DNA from: Ruminococcus sp. | GTDB lineage: Bacteria; Bacillota_A; Clostridia; Oscillospirales; Ruminococcaceae | NCBI RefSeq assembly: GCF_016283395.1 | Contig: NZ_JAEEMU010000032.1 | Span: 186,001 to 250,000, forward strand | Direction: 5' to 3' | Length of the DNA stretch: 64,000 bases | Shown here: positions 35,526 to 45,194 of the stretch, piece after piece | Numbering within the stretch: the stretch's first letter is position 1 | How the letters are laid out: the number at the start of each line of letters is the position of its first letter | Notes under the pieces: model-generated | Database searches by the model: none | The model's input: only the letters and a program-made list of their open reading frames with translations | Told to the model about the DNA's origin: nothing | Translations under genes and position numbers: made by a program

Positions 35526-35923
35526 TTCAAAAACCTCCTCGTGATTATTATTAATTTTATGCGTATTATAATTCTGTCTGATATACTTAATGTCTGTACA
35601 AATTCTCTTACATCGAAAAGAATTTGCGTGCCTTGAACTGCATTCACGGCAATATCCGCCATATGACGGGTATTATAGACACAATTATTATAACAATGCC
35701 CTGTTTAGAAGTCAATGAAATTGAACTATTGTAATATTATTTTGTTGATTTATACCTATCAGACTGCTTTCAGACCTGACTAAATCTAAATATGTAACAA
35801 TACATCTTAATTTTGTCTCTGTCAAAAAATCGGCTTTGTACGCTTCATAGTTCTCTGTATGGCAGAATAAGCGGAAAGCTCCTCTTTATTGAGGAGCTTT
35901 CCAGTGAATCACATTATTTATGG
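35526..35923. other. Intergenic region between two surface protein genes
   Basis: An AT-rich stretch with no gene. It should carry the promoter for the gene at 31302-35525. The hairpin AAAGCTCCTC / GAGGAGCTTT (35875-35884 / 35891-35900) lies just after the stop of the upstream LRR giant. Confidence 0.5.
35875..35900 (-). terminator. Hairpin after the LRR-dockerin giant
   Basis: A 10-bp stem with a 6-base loop 24 bases after the stop. The T run on the minus strand is short (TTTCC), so efficiency is uncertain. Confidence 0.6.
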
Positions 35924-38900
35924 TTATTTTCTGTCTAGCATAAAGATCTTCAACGTTATCGGTTCATCTTTCGCAGCAGAAATATAAGCATAGAAACAGA
36001 GAATGTAAGAAGCGTCAAGTGAATTTACCTTACCGTCCTCGTTTACGTCATATGCTTCTTTTTGTTTCACAGTCAATATAATCGGATTTGAAGTTGAATT
36101 CTTTGCATATATCATAAGGATAATGCCTGCATCAACTGCGTCAACCTTGCCATCACCTGAAGCATCACCTAATTCAATATCAGGTTCGTCATCGGTGTTA
36201 GTGATTGTTGTAATCGTAGTTGTAGTCGTGCTTGTTGTAGTTGTGGTAGAAGTTGATGATGTGAAAGTTGTCGTAGTAGTTGTCTCTGAAGTTGTAGATG
36301 CAGTAGCTGTTTCTGTTGCCTCAGAGGTTGTGGAAGTTGTCTTAGAATTCTCCGTGAGTTCAGTAGTAGTCGATGTGGTAGTTATTTCAGTATTTGTACT
36401 TTTATTTGATGTGCTTGAAGTTGTAGATGTAGTAGTTTGGCTTGTTGTAGTTGCCTTCGACGTTGTTGAAGCAGCTGATGTAGTAGTCCTGCTTGTAGTG
36501 GTTATCTTCGACGTTGTCGAAGCAGCTGATGTAGTAGTCTTACTTGTAGTGGTTGCCTTCGACGTTGTCGAAGCAGCTGATGTAGTAGTCTTACTTGTAG
36601 TGGTTGCCTTCGACGTTGTTGAAGTAGATGTTGAAGTTGTAGTAGTCGTATCGTAAACTCCGTCATCATTAAGAAATCTTACTTTACCTTCGATTTCAGA
36701 ATTATTAGCACCTACGGTAACATTTTTCTCCCAATCAGCTTTTGTGCTTGGATAGTAAACGTTTTCTATACCGCTGCAGCCGCTAAAGGCATTATCAGCA
36801 ATAGTTGTTACTGTTTTAGGAAGATATACATCTTTTACACTGGACAATTTGAAGAATGCATAATTCGGAATTCTTGTACCGTTAAGAATAGTTATCCTTT
36901 TAAGTGTATTGGGCACAGACATATAGTCATTGGATGTATTCCAAAATTTATAAAAACGATCATCGTAGCGATAACCACAATCGAAGTAAAACGAGAGCTC
37001 GCTGGTTGCTTCCGGATCGTCGGCTGATTCCTTGCTGAATCCTGCAAAAGGAAGTGTTATATCTTCAAGGGAAATACAATCATAAAAAATACAACCACCT
37101 ATGCCTTCTTCGCCACCCTTTATAACTGCTTTTTCAAGCGAGTAACAGTAGCTGAACGCATATTCGCCAATTTTTTTCACGTTTTCTGGAACTGTAATAC
37201 TTGTGAGCTCGTTGCAGCCCGAAAAAGCACTATTGCCTATAGACTTAAGTGTATTGGGAAGGATGGTGCTTTTAAATCCGGCATTAGTACAACTACTGTA
37301 TGCATTGTTGCCAATGTTGACTACTTTGCTTGGAATAGGCACATTCTTCATAGCCGAGCATTCATAAAATGCAGCGTCGCCTATCTCAATAATACTGTCA
37401 GGAATAATTATCGTTTCTACGCTGCTGAGACGATAAAAAGCATAATTTGAAATTCTTTTGCCGCCAAGAATAGTTATCTTTTTAAGTGTTTTAGGAATCG
37501 ACATATAGTCATTATATGTGTTCTTGAACTGATAAAAATGTTCATCATAGCGATAGCCGCAATCGAAGTAAAAGGAGAGTTCGCTGGTTACTTCAGGATC
37601 ATCAGCTGATTCCTTGCTGAATCCTGCAAAAGGAAGTGTTATATCTTCAAGGGAAATACAATCATAAAAAATACAACTGCCTATGCCGTCTGCTCCACCT
37701 TTTATAATAGCCTTTTCAAGTAATGAGCAGTTACTAAATACTGATTTACCTATCTTTGTTACACTATCAGGAACTTCAACAGATGTTAAACCTGTACAGC
37801 CTGAGAAAGCACCATCGCCTATATATTTAAGTGTGTTTGGAAGAACCATATCTTTGAATTCGGCATTAGTACAACTACTAAATGCATTGTTACCGATGCT
37901 CACTACTTTACTTGGAATAGGTACATTTATCATTGAAGAACATTCATAAAATGCAGCGTCACCTATCTCAGTAATATTATCTGGAATAATGATCGTTTCA
38001 ACACTGCTTAAGCGATAGAATGCATAGCTTGGAATTCTTGTACCGCCAAGAATCGTTATCTTTTTAAGTGTTTTAGGAACGGACATATAGTCATATTTTG
38101 TATTGGATTTATTATAAAATTTGTAAAAACGGTCATCGTAGCAATAGCCACTATTGAAGTAAAACGAGAGTTCGCTGGATACTTCGGGATCGTCAACTGA
38201 TTCCTTACTGAATCCTGCAAATGGAAGAGTTAGTTCTGTAAGAGAAACACATTCATTAAAAATATGACCGCCTATACCTTCTTCTCCCCCCCTTATAATA
38301 GCCTTTTCAAGTGAAGTACAACTGCTAAATACAAATTCACCGATTTCCTTTACTGTGCCAGGAACTTCAATAGATGTTATGCCTGTACAACCTGAAAATG
38401 CATATGAACCAATTCCGATAACTGTTTCAGGAATATTGATCTCAGTGAATGAAGCACAACCGCTGAAAGCTCCAGTTTCAATTGTTGTGACAGCCTTAGG
38501 TATTTCGAGATGTCCTTCAGGGAACTTAACTTCTATTAACTTATTTTTTTCATAATCATATTCATCGTAGGATACTTTGGAGAATGAAGAACAGTTCTTA
38601 AAAGCATACTTGCCTATCCGCTTTATTGTCTGCGGCAGATTCATGGATTCCATATTTCCACAGTTGACAAAAACGTTATTGCCGATGCTTGTGATAATCT
38701 CACCGTCTTTTTCATTTCCTGAGTTTTCAATAACTACATTTTTTACAATAGAAGGATCTCTGAAAGGTGAAGAATCAAAATCATACATATCACCGTAACC
38801 GAAAATATACATATATCCTGATGGATAGAGCATATATGATATATGATCGCCAAGTGAGCCTGCTTCGAGGCAGTAATGATCAGGATTAGGAGCTTTTGCA

Positions 38901-41140
38901 GTTGTAACGTTACACTTTACATCATTTACTGTGGCTGTTGTAGTAACAATTTCATCTCCGTCTATATCTTCATCCAGCAGTGTGGTTGCTGCTGTTGTGC
39001 CTTCTGTATCATTATCTTCTTCATCAGCAGGGGCATTATAACTATAATTTAACGTTTTTGTTCTGTTATTGATATGGAATTCTGCACTCTTAACTACTTC
39101 ACCATTTACAATAACATCAACTTTATGACTGCCGTTTCTGCAATAAACAACTACTCCTTTTCCATTGACAACTCCTGTTGATACTTTGTCGTCAACGATC
39201 AGTTCCACATTCGGAGTATATGTTTTTTCGTCAGGTTTTACAGCAGTTATATTAAAAGTAGTTTTATATGCAACATTAGGACAAGTACCTATTCCAAATC
39301 TTGAATTATCTGCTTTATTGATCCATGAACCAGGAAGACTGGCTACACCTGCTAAAAGTCCAAGATTATCAAGGCTGAGATACCAGTCAAAAAGTTTTAA
39401 ATTTGCTAAATCCCACGTCCACTCCAGCTTCTTTTTTGATAATAATCTATCAAGTTCAACACCGCCTCTTATAACAAAGTTTACATCGCCTTTCAGACAG
39501 GTATCGCAGGCGTGTTTTGTATCACCTGACGTATCAAAGCATACAAAGGCTGTGTTTGAGAAGGATTTGGAGTTGTTTGAATTTGCGTAAGATAAACCAA
39601 GTGAACCCGTTGCGGAAAGACCTACTTCGCAATAGAGTGAAACCTCTAAAATGCCCCAGACTTCAACTGATACAGATATCTTAATACCTATAAAAGCGCT
39701 TCCCTCAAGCATTACAGTTACATCGTCAGATTTAACAACGGTCTTATCGATATGTTCCATTCCCTCATCAGAGTCATATTGGAAACCATATGTAACAGAA
39801 GAAGTATAGGCTATCTTTAGTGAAGCTTCAAGCTCTAATACAAAGTCAGCAGATATTTTGGCATCTACTCCAAAACAAATAGGAATTATTATGGTTCCAA
39901 TATTGCAATTGAAGCCGCCTTCTTTATCATTGCGAAGATCATTAAAATCATCACTACCAACATCTAATGATGTACTTACTGAAAGCTCAGATTTTAATTC
40001 ATAATAAGAGTATAAATACCCCCATTCTTTATAGAAATCAAAGGACTGAGTAGTTGAAAGGGTTAATCCTGCACCGAGCATAATACCTGAGTCACCAAGA
40101 GGTATTTTCCCATCAAAAGTCTGCGATCTGCTATCCGTATCTAAGATCATATACTGTGGCATCTCAAATGTCATGACACCTGTCTCTTCAAAATCAGTAT
40201 CAGTACGAACAATGCCCTCATCAGCTGTTTCCATATCGAGAACAGCATCTCTCGGGTCAGAATGAGACTCGATTTTGACAAATGCGAGCATATCGTCGAT
40301 GTTATCATTGCCTGCTACGCATACTGTATCGCCGTCTACCTTTACGTCTTCAACAGCGATAGAAACGATAGATTCAGGACTTGGCTGAATGTAGAAGAAT
40401 TCGCCCTTTTCAAGATTCTTTACAGTATCGTCCGCATTTTCAAAAACGAAAACATTATTGTCAAAGTCAGACGAAACGAGATCGTTCTTACCGTCTGCGC
40501 TTTCGGCGATAATTGTGTCATCGCTGAGAACTACGAAATTGTTCGTTTCGTCCTCATCTAAGTTTACGACCCTGTCCTGTGCGAAATCCTTAGTTGTTTT
40601 AGAACGTATCTCTGCAACTTCTCTGGTGTACTTCTTGATTACGAAAGTATCACCTACAGGACGATTGAAAAGGTCGAAGAGCTGTACTCTGATAATGAAG
40701 TACTCTCCCAACTTTGAAGTGTCAACAGAAGCTTCGGTACGTTTCAGCCGTCCTGCACTGACATTGCCCTCGACGGAAGCGAAAAGCTGATCGTCCTCAT
40801 CATTAACGAATGTGATCACAAATTTGCTGTCCTTGGCTTGGGTTGAAGTAACAGCAAGCTTACCTGTGTCAGGATCAAAATCCAGACCTGTTATCAGGTA
40901 TTCGCCTTCGCCAACATCTGAATTGGCGAGTTTTTTCACAGTCTGATCTTCTTCAGCTGCATGGGTAATAAAGTTACCCAGTGAATTGGAGGATTCAAAG
41001 TCCAGATTACTTGCGTGGTCGATCATTGAATCATTTTTGCCGTCAGGAGCGATACTTGTGATAAATTTGTTGCCACTTGACAGGATCGCTGAGGTGCAGA
41101 TAAGCGCACTCAATGCTCCTGCTACGAGTCGTTTTAGCAT
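35924..41140 (-). CDS. Giant secreted BspA-like LRR protein with C-terminal dockerin
   Basis: A 1738-residue exported protein with a signal peptide (about 1-25). Residues about 60-650 form a large region shared with the protein at 55440 (both carry DIDDMLAFVK and FAQDRVVN- or FDEDRVVN-type motifs). A short carboxypeptidase-regulatory or Cna-B-like fold (about 635-720) follows. BspA-type leucine-rich repeats run from about 765 to 1495 and contain three copies of a block of about 195 residues (LPFAGFSKESADDPEVTSEL). A Thr/Ser linker with 17-residue repeats (about 1498-1650) leads to a type I dockerin (about 1660-1725, DASGDGKVDAVD and DVNEDGKVNSLD). It is probably a scaffold-attached adhesin. 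AAGGAGG supports the start. Confidence 0.88.
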   Translation of the reverse strand: MLKRLVAGALSALICTSAILSSGNKFITSIAPDGKNDSMIDHASNLDFESSNSLGNFITHAAEEDQTVKKLANSDVGEGEYLITGLDFDPDTGKLAVTSTQAKDSKFVITFVNDEDDQLFASVEGNVSAGRLKRTEASVDTSKLGEYFIIRVQLFDLFNRPVGDTFVIKKYTREVAEIRSKTTKDFAQDRVVNLDEDETNNFVVLSDDTIIAESADGKNDLVSSDFDNNVFVFENADDTVKNLEKGEFFYIQPSPESIVSIAVEDVKVDGDTVCVAGNDNIDDMLAFVKIESHSDPRDAVLDMETADEGIVRTDTDFEETGVMTFEMPQYMILDTDSRSQTFDGKIPLGDSGIMLGAGLTLSTTQSFDFYKEWGYLYSYYELKSELSVSTSLDVGSDDFNDLRNDKEGGFNCNIGTIIIPICFGVDAKISADFVLELEASLKIAYTSSVTYGFQYDSDEGMEHIDKTVVKSDDVTVMLEGSAFIGIKISVSVEVWGILEVSLYCEVGLSATGSLGLSYANSNNSKSFSNTAFVCFDTSGDTKHACDTCLKGDVNFVIRGGVELDRLLSKKKLEWTWDLANLKLFDWYLSLDNLGLLAGVASLPGSWINKADNSRFGIGTCPNVAYKTTFNITAVKPDEKTYTPNVELIVDDKVSTGVVNGKGVVVYCRNGSHKVDVIVNGEVVKSAEFHINNRTKTLNYSYNAPADEEDNDTEGTTAATTLLDEDIDGDEIVTTTATVNDVKCNVTTAKAPNPDHYCLEAGSLGDHISYMLYPSGYMYIFGYGDMYDFDSSPFRDPSIVKNVVIENSGNEKDGEIITSIGNNVFVNCGNMESMNLPQTIKRIGKYAFKNCSSFSKVSYDEYDYEKNKLIEVKFPEGHLEIPKAVTTIETGAFSGCASFTEINIPETVIGIGSYAFSGCTGITSIEVPGTVKEIGEFVFSSCTSLEKAIIRGGEEGIGGHIFNECVSLTELTLPFAGFSKESVDDPEVSSELSFYFNSGYCYDDRFYKFYNKSNTKYDYMSVPKTLKKITILGGTRIPSYAFYRLSSVETIIIPDNITEIGDAAFYECSSMINVPIPSKVVSIGNNAFSSCTNAEFKDMVLPNTLKYIGDGAFSGCTGLTSVEVPDSVTKIGKSVFSNCSLLEKAIIKGGADGIGSCIFYDCISLEDITLPFAGFSKESADDPEVTSELSFYFDCGYRYDEHFYQFKNTYNDYMSIPKTLKKITILGGKRISNYAFYRLSSVETIIIPDSIIEIGDAAFYECSAMKNVPIPSKVVNIGNNAYSSCTNAGFKSTILPNTLKSIGNSAFSGCNELTSITVPENVKKIGEYAFSYCYSLEKAVIKGGEEGIGGCIFYDCISLEDITLPFAGFSKESADDPEATSELSFYFDCGYRYDDRFYKFWNTSNDYMSVPNTLKRITILNGTRIPNYAFFKLSSVKDVYLPKTVTTIADNAFSGCSGIENVYYPSTKADWEKNVTVGANNSEIEGKVRFLNDDGVYDTTTTTSTSTSTTSKATTTSKTTTSAASTTSKATTTSKTTTSAASTTSKITTTSRTTTSAASTTSKATTTSQTTTSTTSSTSNKSTNTEITTTSTTTELTENSKTTSTTSEATETATASTTSETTTTTTFTSSTSTTTTTSTTTTTITTITNTDDEPDIELGDASGDGKVDAVDAGIILMIYAKNSTSNPIILTVKQKEAYDVNEDGKVNSLDASYILCFYAYISAAKDEPITLKIFMLDRK
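36420..36630. repeat. 51-bp tandem repeats in the Thr/Ser linker
   Basis: About four copies of a 51-bp unit with TTCGACGTTG recurring at 36456, 36507, 36558 and 36609. They encode a 17-residue TTSKATTTSKTTTSAAS-type unit in frame, so copy-number change would keep the protein intact. Confidence 0.85.
36860..38520. repeat. Three large in-frame repeats in the LRR region
   Basis: Blocks of about 582-592 bp repeat three times. A 56-base stretch at 37038 recurs nearly unchanged at 37620, with a more diverged copy near 38212. Each block encodes about 195 residues of LRR sequence, which marks recent internal duplication. Confidence 0.8.
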
Positions 41141-41305
41141 TTTTATATTCCTCCTTAATATTAATTTTTGACATTACGTGTCAAATATGTATATATTATA
41201 TGATATAATAATGCCTCTTGTCAACTTCACCTATGCAATATTTTATTATTCAAATTGAACTCCTATTTACGGCCTTTCTATTTAAGCTAAAGCATATATC
41301 AGAAA

Positions 41306-41337
41306 AACCGTCCTGTACCTTTTTATACAGGACGGTT
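41306..41337 (-). terminator. Terminator of the secreted protein gene at 41397
   Basis: A 12-bp stem, AACCGTCCTGTA (41306-41317) with its complement at 41326-41337, followed on the minus strand by TTTTTCTG. Confidence 0.85.
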
Positions 41338-41396
41338 CTTATATATGTGTTCAGAATATAGTATAAGTTATATCATGCAGAATGAACTATACAATA

Positions 41397-42362
41397 TCAA
41401 TCACAGCTAACGATCTCAGGAGCTATCAATGTCTTCACAAGATCGTTTGTAGTATAGCTCCTCTTTTTACTTTCAACGTAGCTGCCGTAGTTGTATGTGA
41501 CTGTCAGATCTGTCAGTATCTCAGCAGAACCACCTACATATCCATAATAAGGTTCATGGCGCGGACGAAGGAAATTGAAATAGAGATCGAACTCTTCTCT
41601 TGTCATGAACTTGTCGTAAACTCCCTCAAAAATCGGATTATCAGGGGTGGGTATCCTTCCGCTGAACGGAACGTACACTCTCGGTCCGCCGCGCTCCCAT
41701 GTTATAACTGGATCTCCGAATTTAGTAAATGGATCAGAACAGCTGACACGCATTCCTGCTATATAAATATCATCAAAATACAGCCTGCCTGAGTATTCAC
41801 CTGTAACATCATCTAAATACAATGTGTTTTCATCTCTGAATGCATGATCATAATCAGTTTCTACGTACATCCTGTCATATAAGTAATAATCCAGGTTGTA
41901 TGAGTCCATAAGTCTTAGACCAAAACTGCTGAGGCCGTTATTTTTGCCGTGCGGCTCATATTCCAGCTTGAGACCAAATGGTTCTCCGTCTTGTCTTTTA
42001 ACGTATAACTTGTCGATCTGTTTGCGTGCATACAGAGCCTTTTCAGGATTCTTCAATGAATCTCTTGAGATAATGTTTTCATCGAGAGTACAAAGCATAT
42101 GTGTGACACAGAACTGTCCTTTATTGAAACCGGCTATAACAGCCGTTGCTGAATTCAGGAAATTTTTTGTGAATCTCGGAAGCGCATTCTGCTGTTCATC
42201 TGTTCCCCAACAGTAACCTTTACCTGCTCCGTTATAATTGTTTGTCAGTTTGGTATAATTGCGGTGAGTCACATCATAAGCTGATGCAGTAATGCTGACT
42301 GTAGAAAGCATAGTGATAACTGCTGCTGTAGTCGCTGTAAATATGCGGAAAGATCTTTTCAT
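41397..42362 (-). CDS. Secreted protein of unknown function
   Basis: A 321-residue protein with a clear signal peptide (about 1-28, MKRSFRIFTATTAAVITMLS, cleaved near ASAYD). The mature part has three well-separated Cys, is rich in Tyr and Asp, and reads YNGAGKGYCWGTDEQQ early and FDLYFNFLRPRHEP late. I recognise no family. It has no dockerin or sorting signal, so it is probably released. The start at 42362 is set by GGAGG seven bases upstream; two earlier in-frame ATGs are too close to or before that site. It is a monocistronic minus-strand gene between surface and metabolic genes. Confidence 0.65.
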   Translation of the reverse strand: MKRSFRIFTATTAAVITMLSTVSITASAYDVTHRNYTKLTNNYNGAGKGYCWGTDEQQNALPRFTKNFLNSATAVIAGFNKGQFCVTHMLCTLDENIISRDSLKNPEKALYARKQIDKLYVKRQDGEPFGLKLEYEPHGKNNGLSSFGLRLMDSYNLDYYLYDRMYVETDYDHAFRDENTLYLDDVTGEYSGRLYFDDIYIAGMRVSCSDPFTKFGDPVITWERGGPRVYVPFSGRIPTPDNPIFEGVYDKFMTREEFDLYFNFLRPRHEPYYGYVGGSAEILTDLTVTYNYGSYVESKKRSYTTNDLVKTLIAPEIVSCD

Positions 42363-42852
42363 TTTCATACCTCCAAAAATAATTTTTGTTTGCAAATAGA
42401 ATGTTTCAGGTGTGGAACTGTTATAAACGGTCGGATAAGGCTTATGTATAATTCAAATCAAAAATAAGGGATACTATTATTCTGTCAAAGTATCATTTTC
42501 AAATAAGCTGAAAAGCAGTGTGCACTCCTGCTGACGAGCTTATATTTCTGAAGTGATCTATACATATTTGCAATGATGTCTTATCAATTCAATACCATAT
42601 CCATATTATATTTTTTTATACATCAGAGGTCAACAGATTATTGGTAAGCTGTAAAATTATGAAGGTAAGTTGCGTTTTAAAGATGGTAAGTTACAGAATA
42701 GATGAATTTGCTCATAAAATCAATGCCTATTTTCATTAAGCTGTAAAAATAGGTATTTGCAGCAAAAGGCTCCTCCGTTGTAAGGAGAAGCCTTTGTAAT
42801 TGGAATTATTTACTTATATCATATCAATAAGGAACCATAAAAGTTGTTTTCA
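42363..42852. other. Intergenic region with one terminator
   Basis: Nothing codes here. The right part holds a hairpin AAGGCTCCTCC / GGAGAAGCCTT (about 42767-42796) that ends the minus-strand YbaK/ProX gene; the rest should carry the promoter of the secreted protein. Confidence 0.5.
42767..42797 (-). terminator. Terminator of the YbaK/ProX gene
   Basis: An imperfect stem of about 11 bp with a TTTTG run on the minus strand, 56 bases after the stop. Confidence 0.65.
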
Positions 42853-43398
42853 TTATTCAGTCGGCAGATCAATATATGTCGGTTCATGCTTTGCAGCACG
42901 AACATATTTGATCATATCATCGCGGAGCAGGCGTACTGTTGATGTATTGATACCAGGATGTCCGCAGATATATTCATCTTTCATAAGGTCATTATCAATA
43001 ACGAGCCTTATATTGTTATCTGTATCAAATATCAGTTCAAGGGCTGAAACCGAGCCCGGAACAGTGTGTAGGTACTCCTGCATTTTATCGGCTTCTGCAA
43101 ATGAAAGTCGGGCACAGTTCAGCTGTGAGGTCAGATGTTTTGTCTTAAAAGGCTTATCTCCGGGCATTAGAAGCATAAAAAAGCTTGTTTTCTGACGATT
43201 GCATAGAAACAGGTTCTTGCATATCTTAGCTCCAAGGACAGATTCTATCAGCAGGCAATCCTCCATTGTATCAGCGTGTTCGTGGTCGGCTCTTTTGTAC
43301 TCGATACCAAGAGAGTCGAGCTTGTCATATATGGTCATTTCCACTTCTGATCGTTCATCTGTCGGACGTCCACTGTAAAGATTGTTATCTATATTCAT
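42853..43398 (-). CDS. YbaK/ProX-type aminoacyl-tRNA deacylase
   Basis: A 181-residue protein of the YbaK/EbsC superfamily, closest in layout to ProXp/PrdX, which hydrolyse mischarged Ala-tRNA(Pro) or related tRNAs. Family motifs are KRADHEHADTMEDC, GAKICKNLFLCNRQK with the conserved Lys, PGSVSALELIFD and VIDNDLMKDEYICGHPG. It acts in trans as a translation quality-control enzyme in the cytoplasm. AAGGAG precedes the ATG at 43398. The DJ-1 gene ends 30 bases upstream, so the two may be co-transcribed. Confidence 0.88.
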   Translation of the reverse strand: MNIDNNLYSGRPTDERSEVEMTIYDKLDSLGIEYKRADHEHADTMEDCLLIESVLGAKICKNLFLCNRQKTSFFMLLMPGDKPFKTKHLTSQLNCARLSFAEADKMQEYLHTVPGSVSALELIFDTDNNIRLVIDNDLMKDEYICGHPGINTSTVRLLRDDMIKYVRAAKHEPTYIDLPTE

Positions 43399-43427
43399 TA
43401 TATTACTCCTTTTGTTTTCTGATTATC

Positions 43428-44009
43428 TTACATATACCCCATAGCAGTCTTAACAACGTCCGTGTTTTTAGTTCCGATAAGCATTTCAAGCATAGTAAAT
43501 GCCACATCAGGTGCTGTTTGCGGACAATAGGAAGTTATAATATTTCCTGTCTTTACAACAGGCTTATTAACGATCAATGCACCGTACTGTGCAAGCTGCT
43601 TTTGCCTTATTCCGCCATTCAGGTGATAAGTCGTTGCCTCTTTGTCTTTTAGTATTCCGCTGTATCCGAGAGCCAAAGCAGCTACACATACAGTGGCTAT
43701 GGGCTTATTCTGTTGATCGAATTGCTTTATGATATCTGACAGCTCGGAAGAAAATGCTTCTTCATAGAAGCCGAATTCTTCAAAACCACCTGGAATTGCT
43801 AAAGCATCATAATCATCAGTATCTATGTCGCCTACCAGCTTATCAACTAAAACAGGTACACCGAAAGTGCTGACGACCGTTTTATTGAAGCCGCAGGTGA
43901 CTACATCAACTTCATGGTGATAGTCATTTCTCGCCCAGCCCACTATGTCAATAAACGCACTTGCTTCTATTGTTTCAAATCCTTTTGCAAGAAATAATAA
44001 TACTTTCAT
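43428..44009 (-). CDS. DJ-1/PfpI family protein
   Basis: A 193-residue DJ-1 family member with a Rossmann-like fold. It shows FLAKGFETIEASAF with the conserved Glu (Glu12 or Glu15), ALAIPGGFEEFGFYEE, and the nucleophile elbow IATVCVAAL with Cys108. DJ-1 proteins act as glyoxalases, deglycases or redox chaperones; the exact role cannot be read from sequence. It lies 11 bases after the serine hydrolase gene on the same strand, which suggests an operon with the hydrolase and the YbaK/ProX gene. Confidence 0.88.
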   Translation of the reverse strand: MKVLLFLAKGFETIEASAFIDIVGWARNDYHHEVDVVTCGFNKTVVSTFGVPVLVDKLVGDIDTDDYDALAIPGGFEEFGFYEEAFSSELSDIIKQFDQQNKPIATVCVAALALGYSGILKDKEATTYHLNGGIRQKQLAQYGALIVNKPVVKTGNIITSYCPQTAPDVAFTMLEMLIGTKNTDVVKTAMGYM

Positions 44010-44020
44010 AAATACCTCAT

Positions 44021-45010
44021 TTACATTATGATCGGTTCGATATACTTTCTTATGAAATCTGCTCTGTCAAGTACAGTGGGCTTGAAATAGGCTGTTACAG
44101 CAATAACGATATTCTTTTCAGGATTGATATAAATGACGTTTCCGCTGTTTCCGAGAGCTGCGTATATATTCTTTTCGCGGTCTAATATCCACCACAGATA
44201 GCCGTATTCCATGCCCTGCCAGTTCTGATTTTCAATACTTCTGGGACTTGTCATTTCTTCTATCCAGCTTGAAGAAACGATACGCTTTCCGTTATAAACG
44301 CCTTTATTTAGGCATAAAAGACCTATCTTTGCCATATCTTCCGCCGACATACAAAGTCCGTATCCAGGAGTTCCCAAGTCTTCTTTATCGCAGAACCATA
44401 CATTCTCTTTAGGAGTTTTCTCTATGGTAAACCGCTTGTGTTCTTCGGCTGATTTTGCTATGTAGATAGAGTACGGTCTGATATCCAGCGGTCCGAAAAG
44501 ATATTTGTTTGCGTAATCAACAGTTTTCATTTTTGTTGCCTTATAGAGTATCCCTGTAAGGATATGCAGGCATACCGTCTTATAGTTGAATTCGTCTGTC
44601 AGCCCGTTCTTTCCGCCGAGGAAGTCAAGAGAAGCGTAAGTCCAGTTATCGCTTGAACATACCTTTGACCACGGATCACCCTTGCCTTTATATGGTGCTC
44701 TCATAGTCAGCAGATGCCTGATAGTCACATCATATATGGTCTTTTCTCCGCGTTTGACTTTATAATCAGGGAAATAGTCAAGGACTTTATCATCAATACT
44801 TCCTATCTGTCCTTTATCTAAGGCAATACCTATGAGCAATGCCATAATGCTTTTGGTAGCAGACATTATGTGTACGCAGTCATCTTTCTTGTAATCGTGC
44901 CATGTGTCACTATAGACCATTTGTACGTCTTTGTAAGCGCAGATCTGGCAGATGTTGCTCTCATTGCCCTTGCTTTCCTCAATATACCTATGAAGTTCGT
45001 CCTTTGTCAT
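44021..45010 (-). CDS. Beta-lactamase-related serine hydrolase
   Basis: A 329-residue class C beta-lactamase/DD-peptidase-like hydrolase without a signal peptide. The SxxK nucleophile motif is S50-A-T-K53 in HIMSATKSIMALLIGIALD. A Tyr-containing motif (PGYGLCMSAEDMAKIGLL) and WQGMEYGYLWW near 270 follow the usual pattern of the family. Members act as esterases, transacylases or peptidases; the lack of export suggests a cytoplasmic esterase. It is the first gene of a minus-strand set of three. Confidence 0.85.
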   Translation of the reverse strand: MTKDELHRYIEESKGNESNICQICAYKDVQMVYSDTWHDYKKDDCVHIMSATKSIMALLIGIALDKGQIGSIDDKVLDYFPDYKVKRGEKTIYDVTIRHLLTMRAPYKGKGDPWSKVCSSDNWTYASLDFLGGKNGLTDEFNYKTVCLHILTGILYKATKMKTVDYANKYLFGPLDIRPYSIYIAKSAEEHKRFTIEKTPKENVWFCDKEDLGTPGYGLCMSAEDMAKIGLLCLNKGVYNGKRIVSSSWIEEMTSPRSIENQNWQGMEYGYLWWILDREKNIYAALGNSGNVIYINPEKNIVIAVTAYFKPTVLDRADFIRKYIEPIIM

Positions 45011-45158
45011 AATATACCTCCGTATTGATAGAGTTCTGTATATTCGATCGAAATTTCATACAGTATCTTTATTGTATCAAGATGAATTTTTAATGTCAAT
45101 ACTCTTTTCTAAAAAAATATTGTTACGGAATTCAATGGATTATTCGCGTAAATAACAG

Positions 45159-45184
45159 AAAGCTCCTTCATAAGAAGGAGCTTT
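45159..45184 (-). terminator. Terminator of the Cna-B/dockerin protein
   Basis: AAAGCTCCTTC (45159-45169) pairs with GAAGGAGCTTT (45174-45184) around an ATAA loop, close to the stop at 45195. Confidence 0.7.
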
Positions 45185-45194
45185 TGTAATAAAC

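Noticed and set aside
36420..36630. Regular direct repeats that could suggest a CRISPR array
   Set aside because: The repeats are in-frame 51-bp coding units without unique spacers; no cas genes are present in the window.
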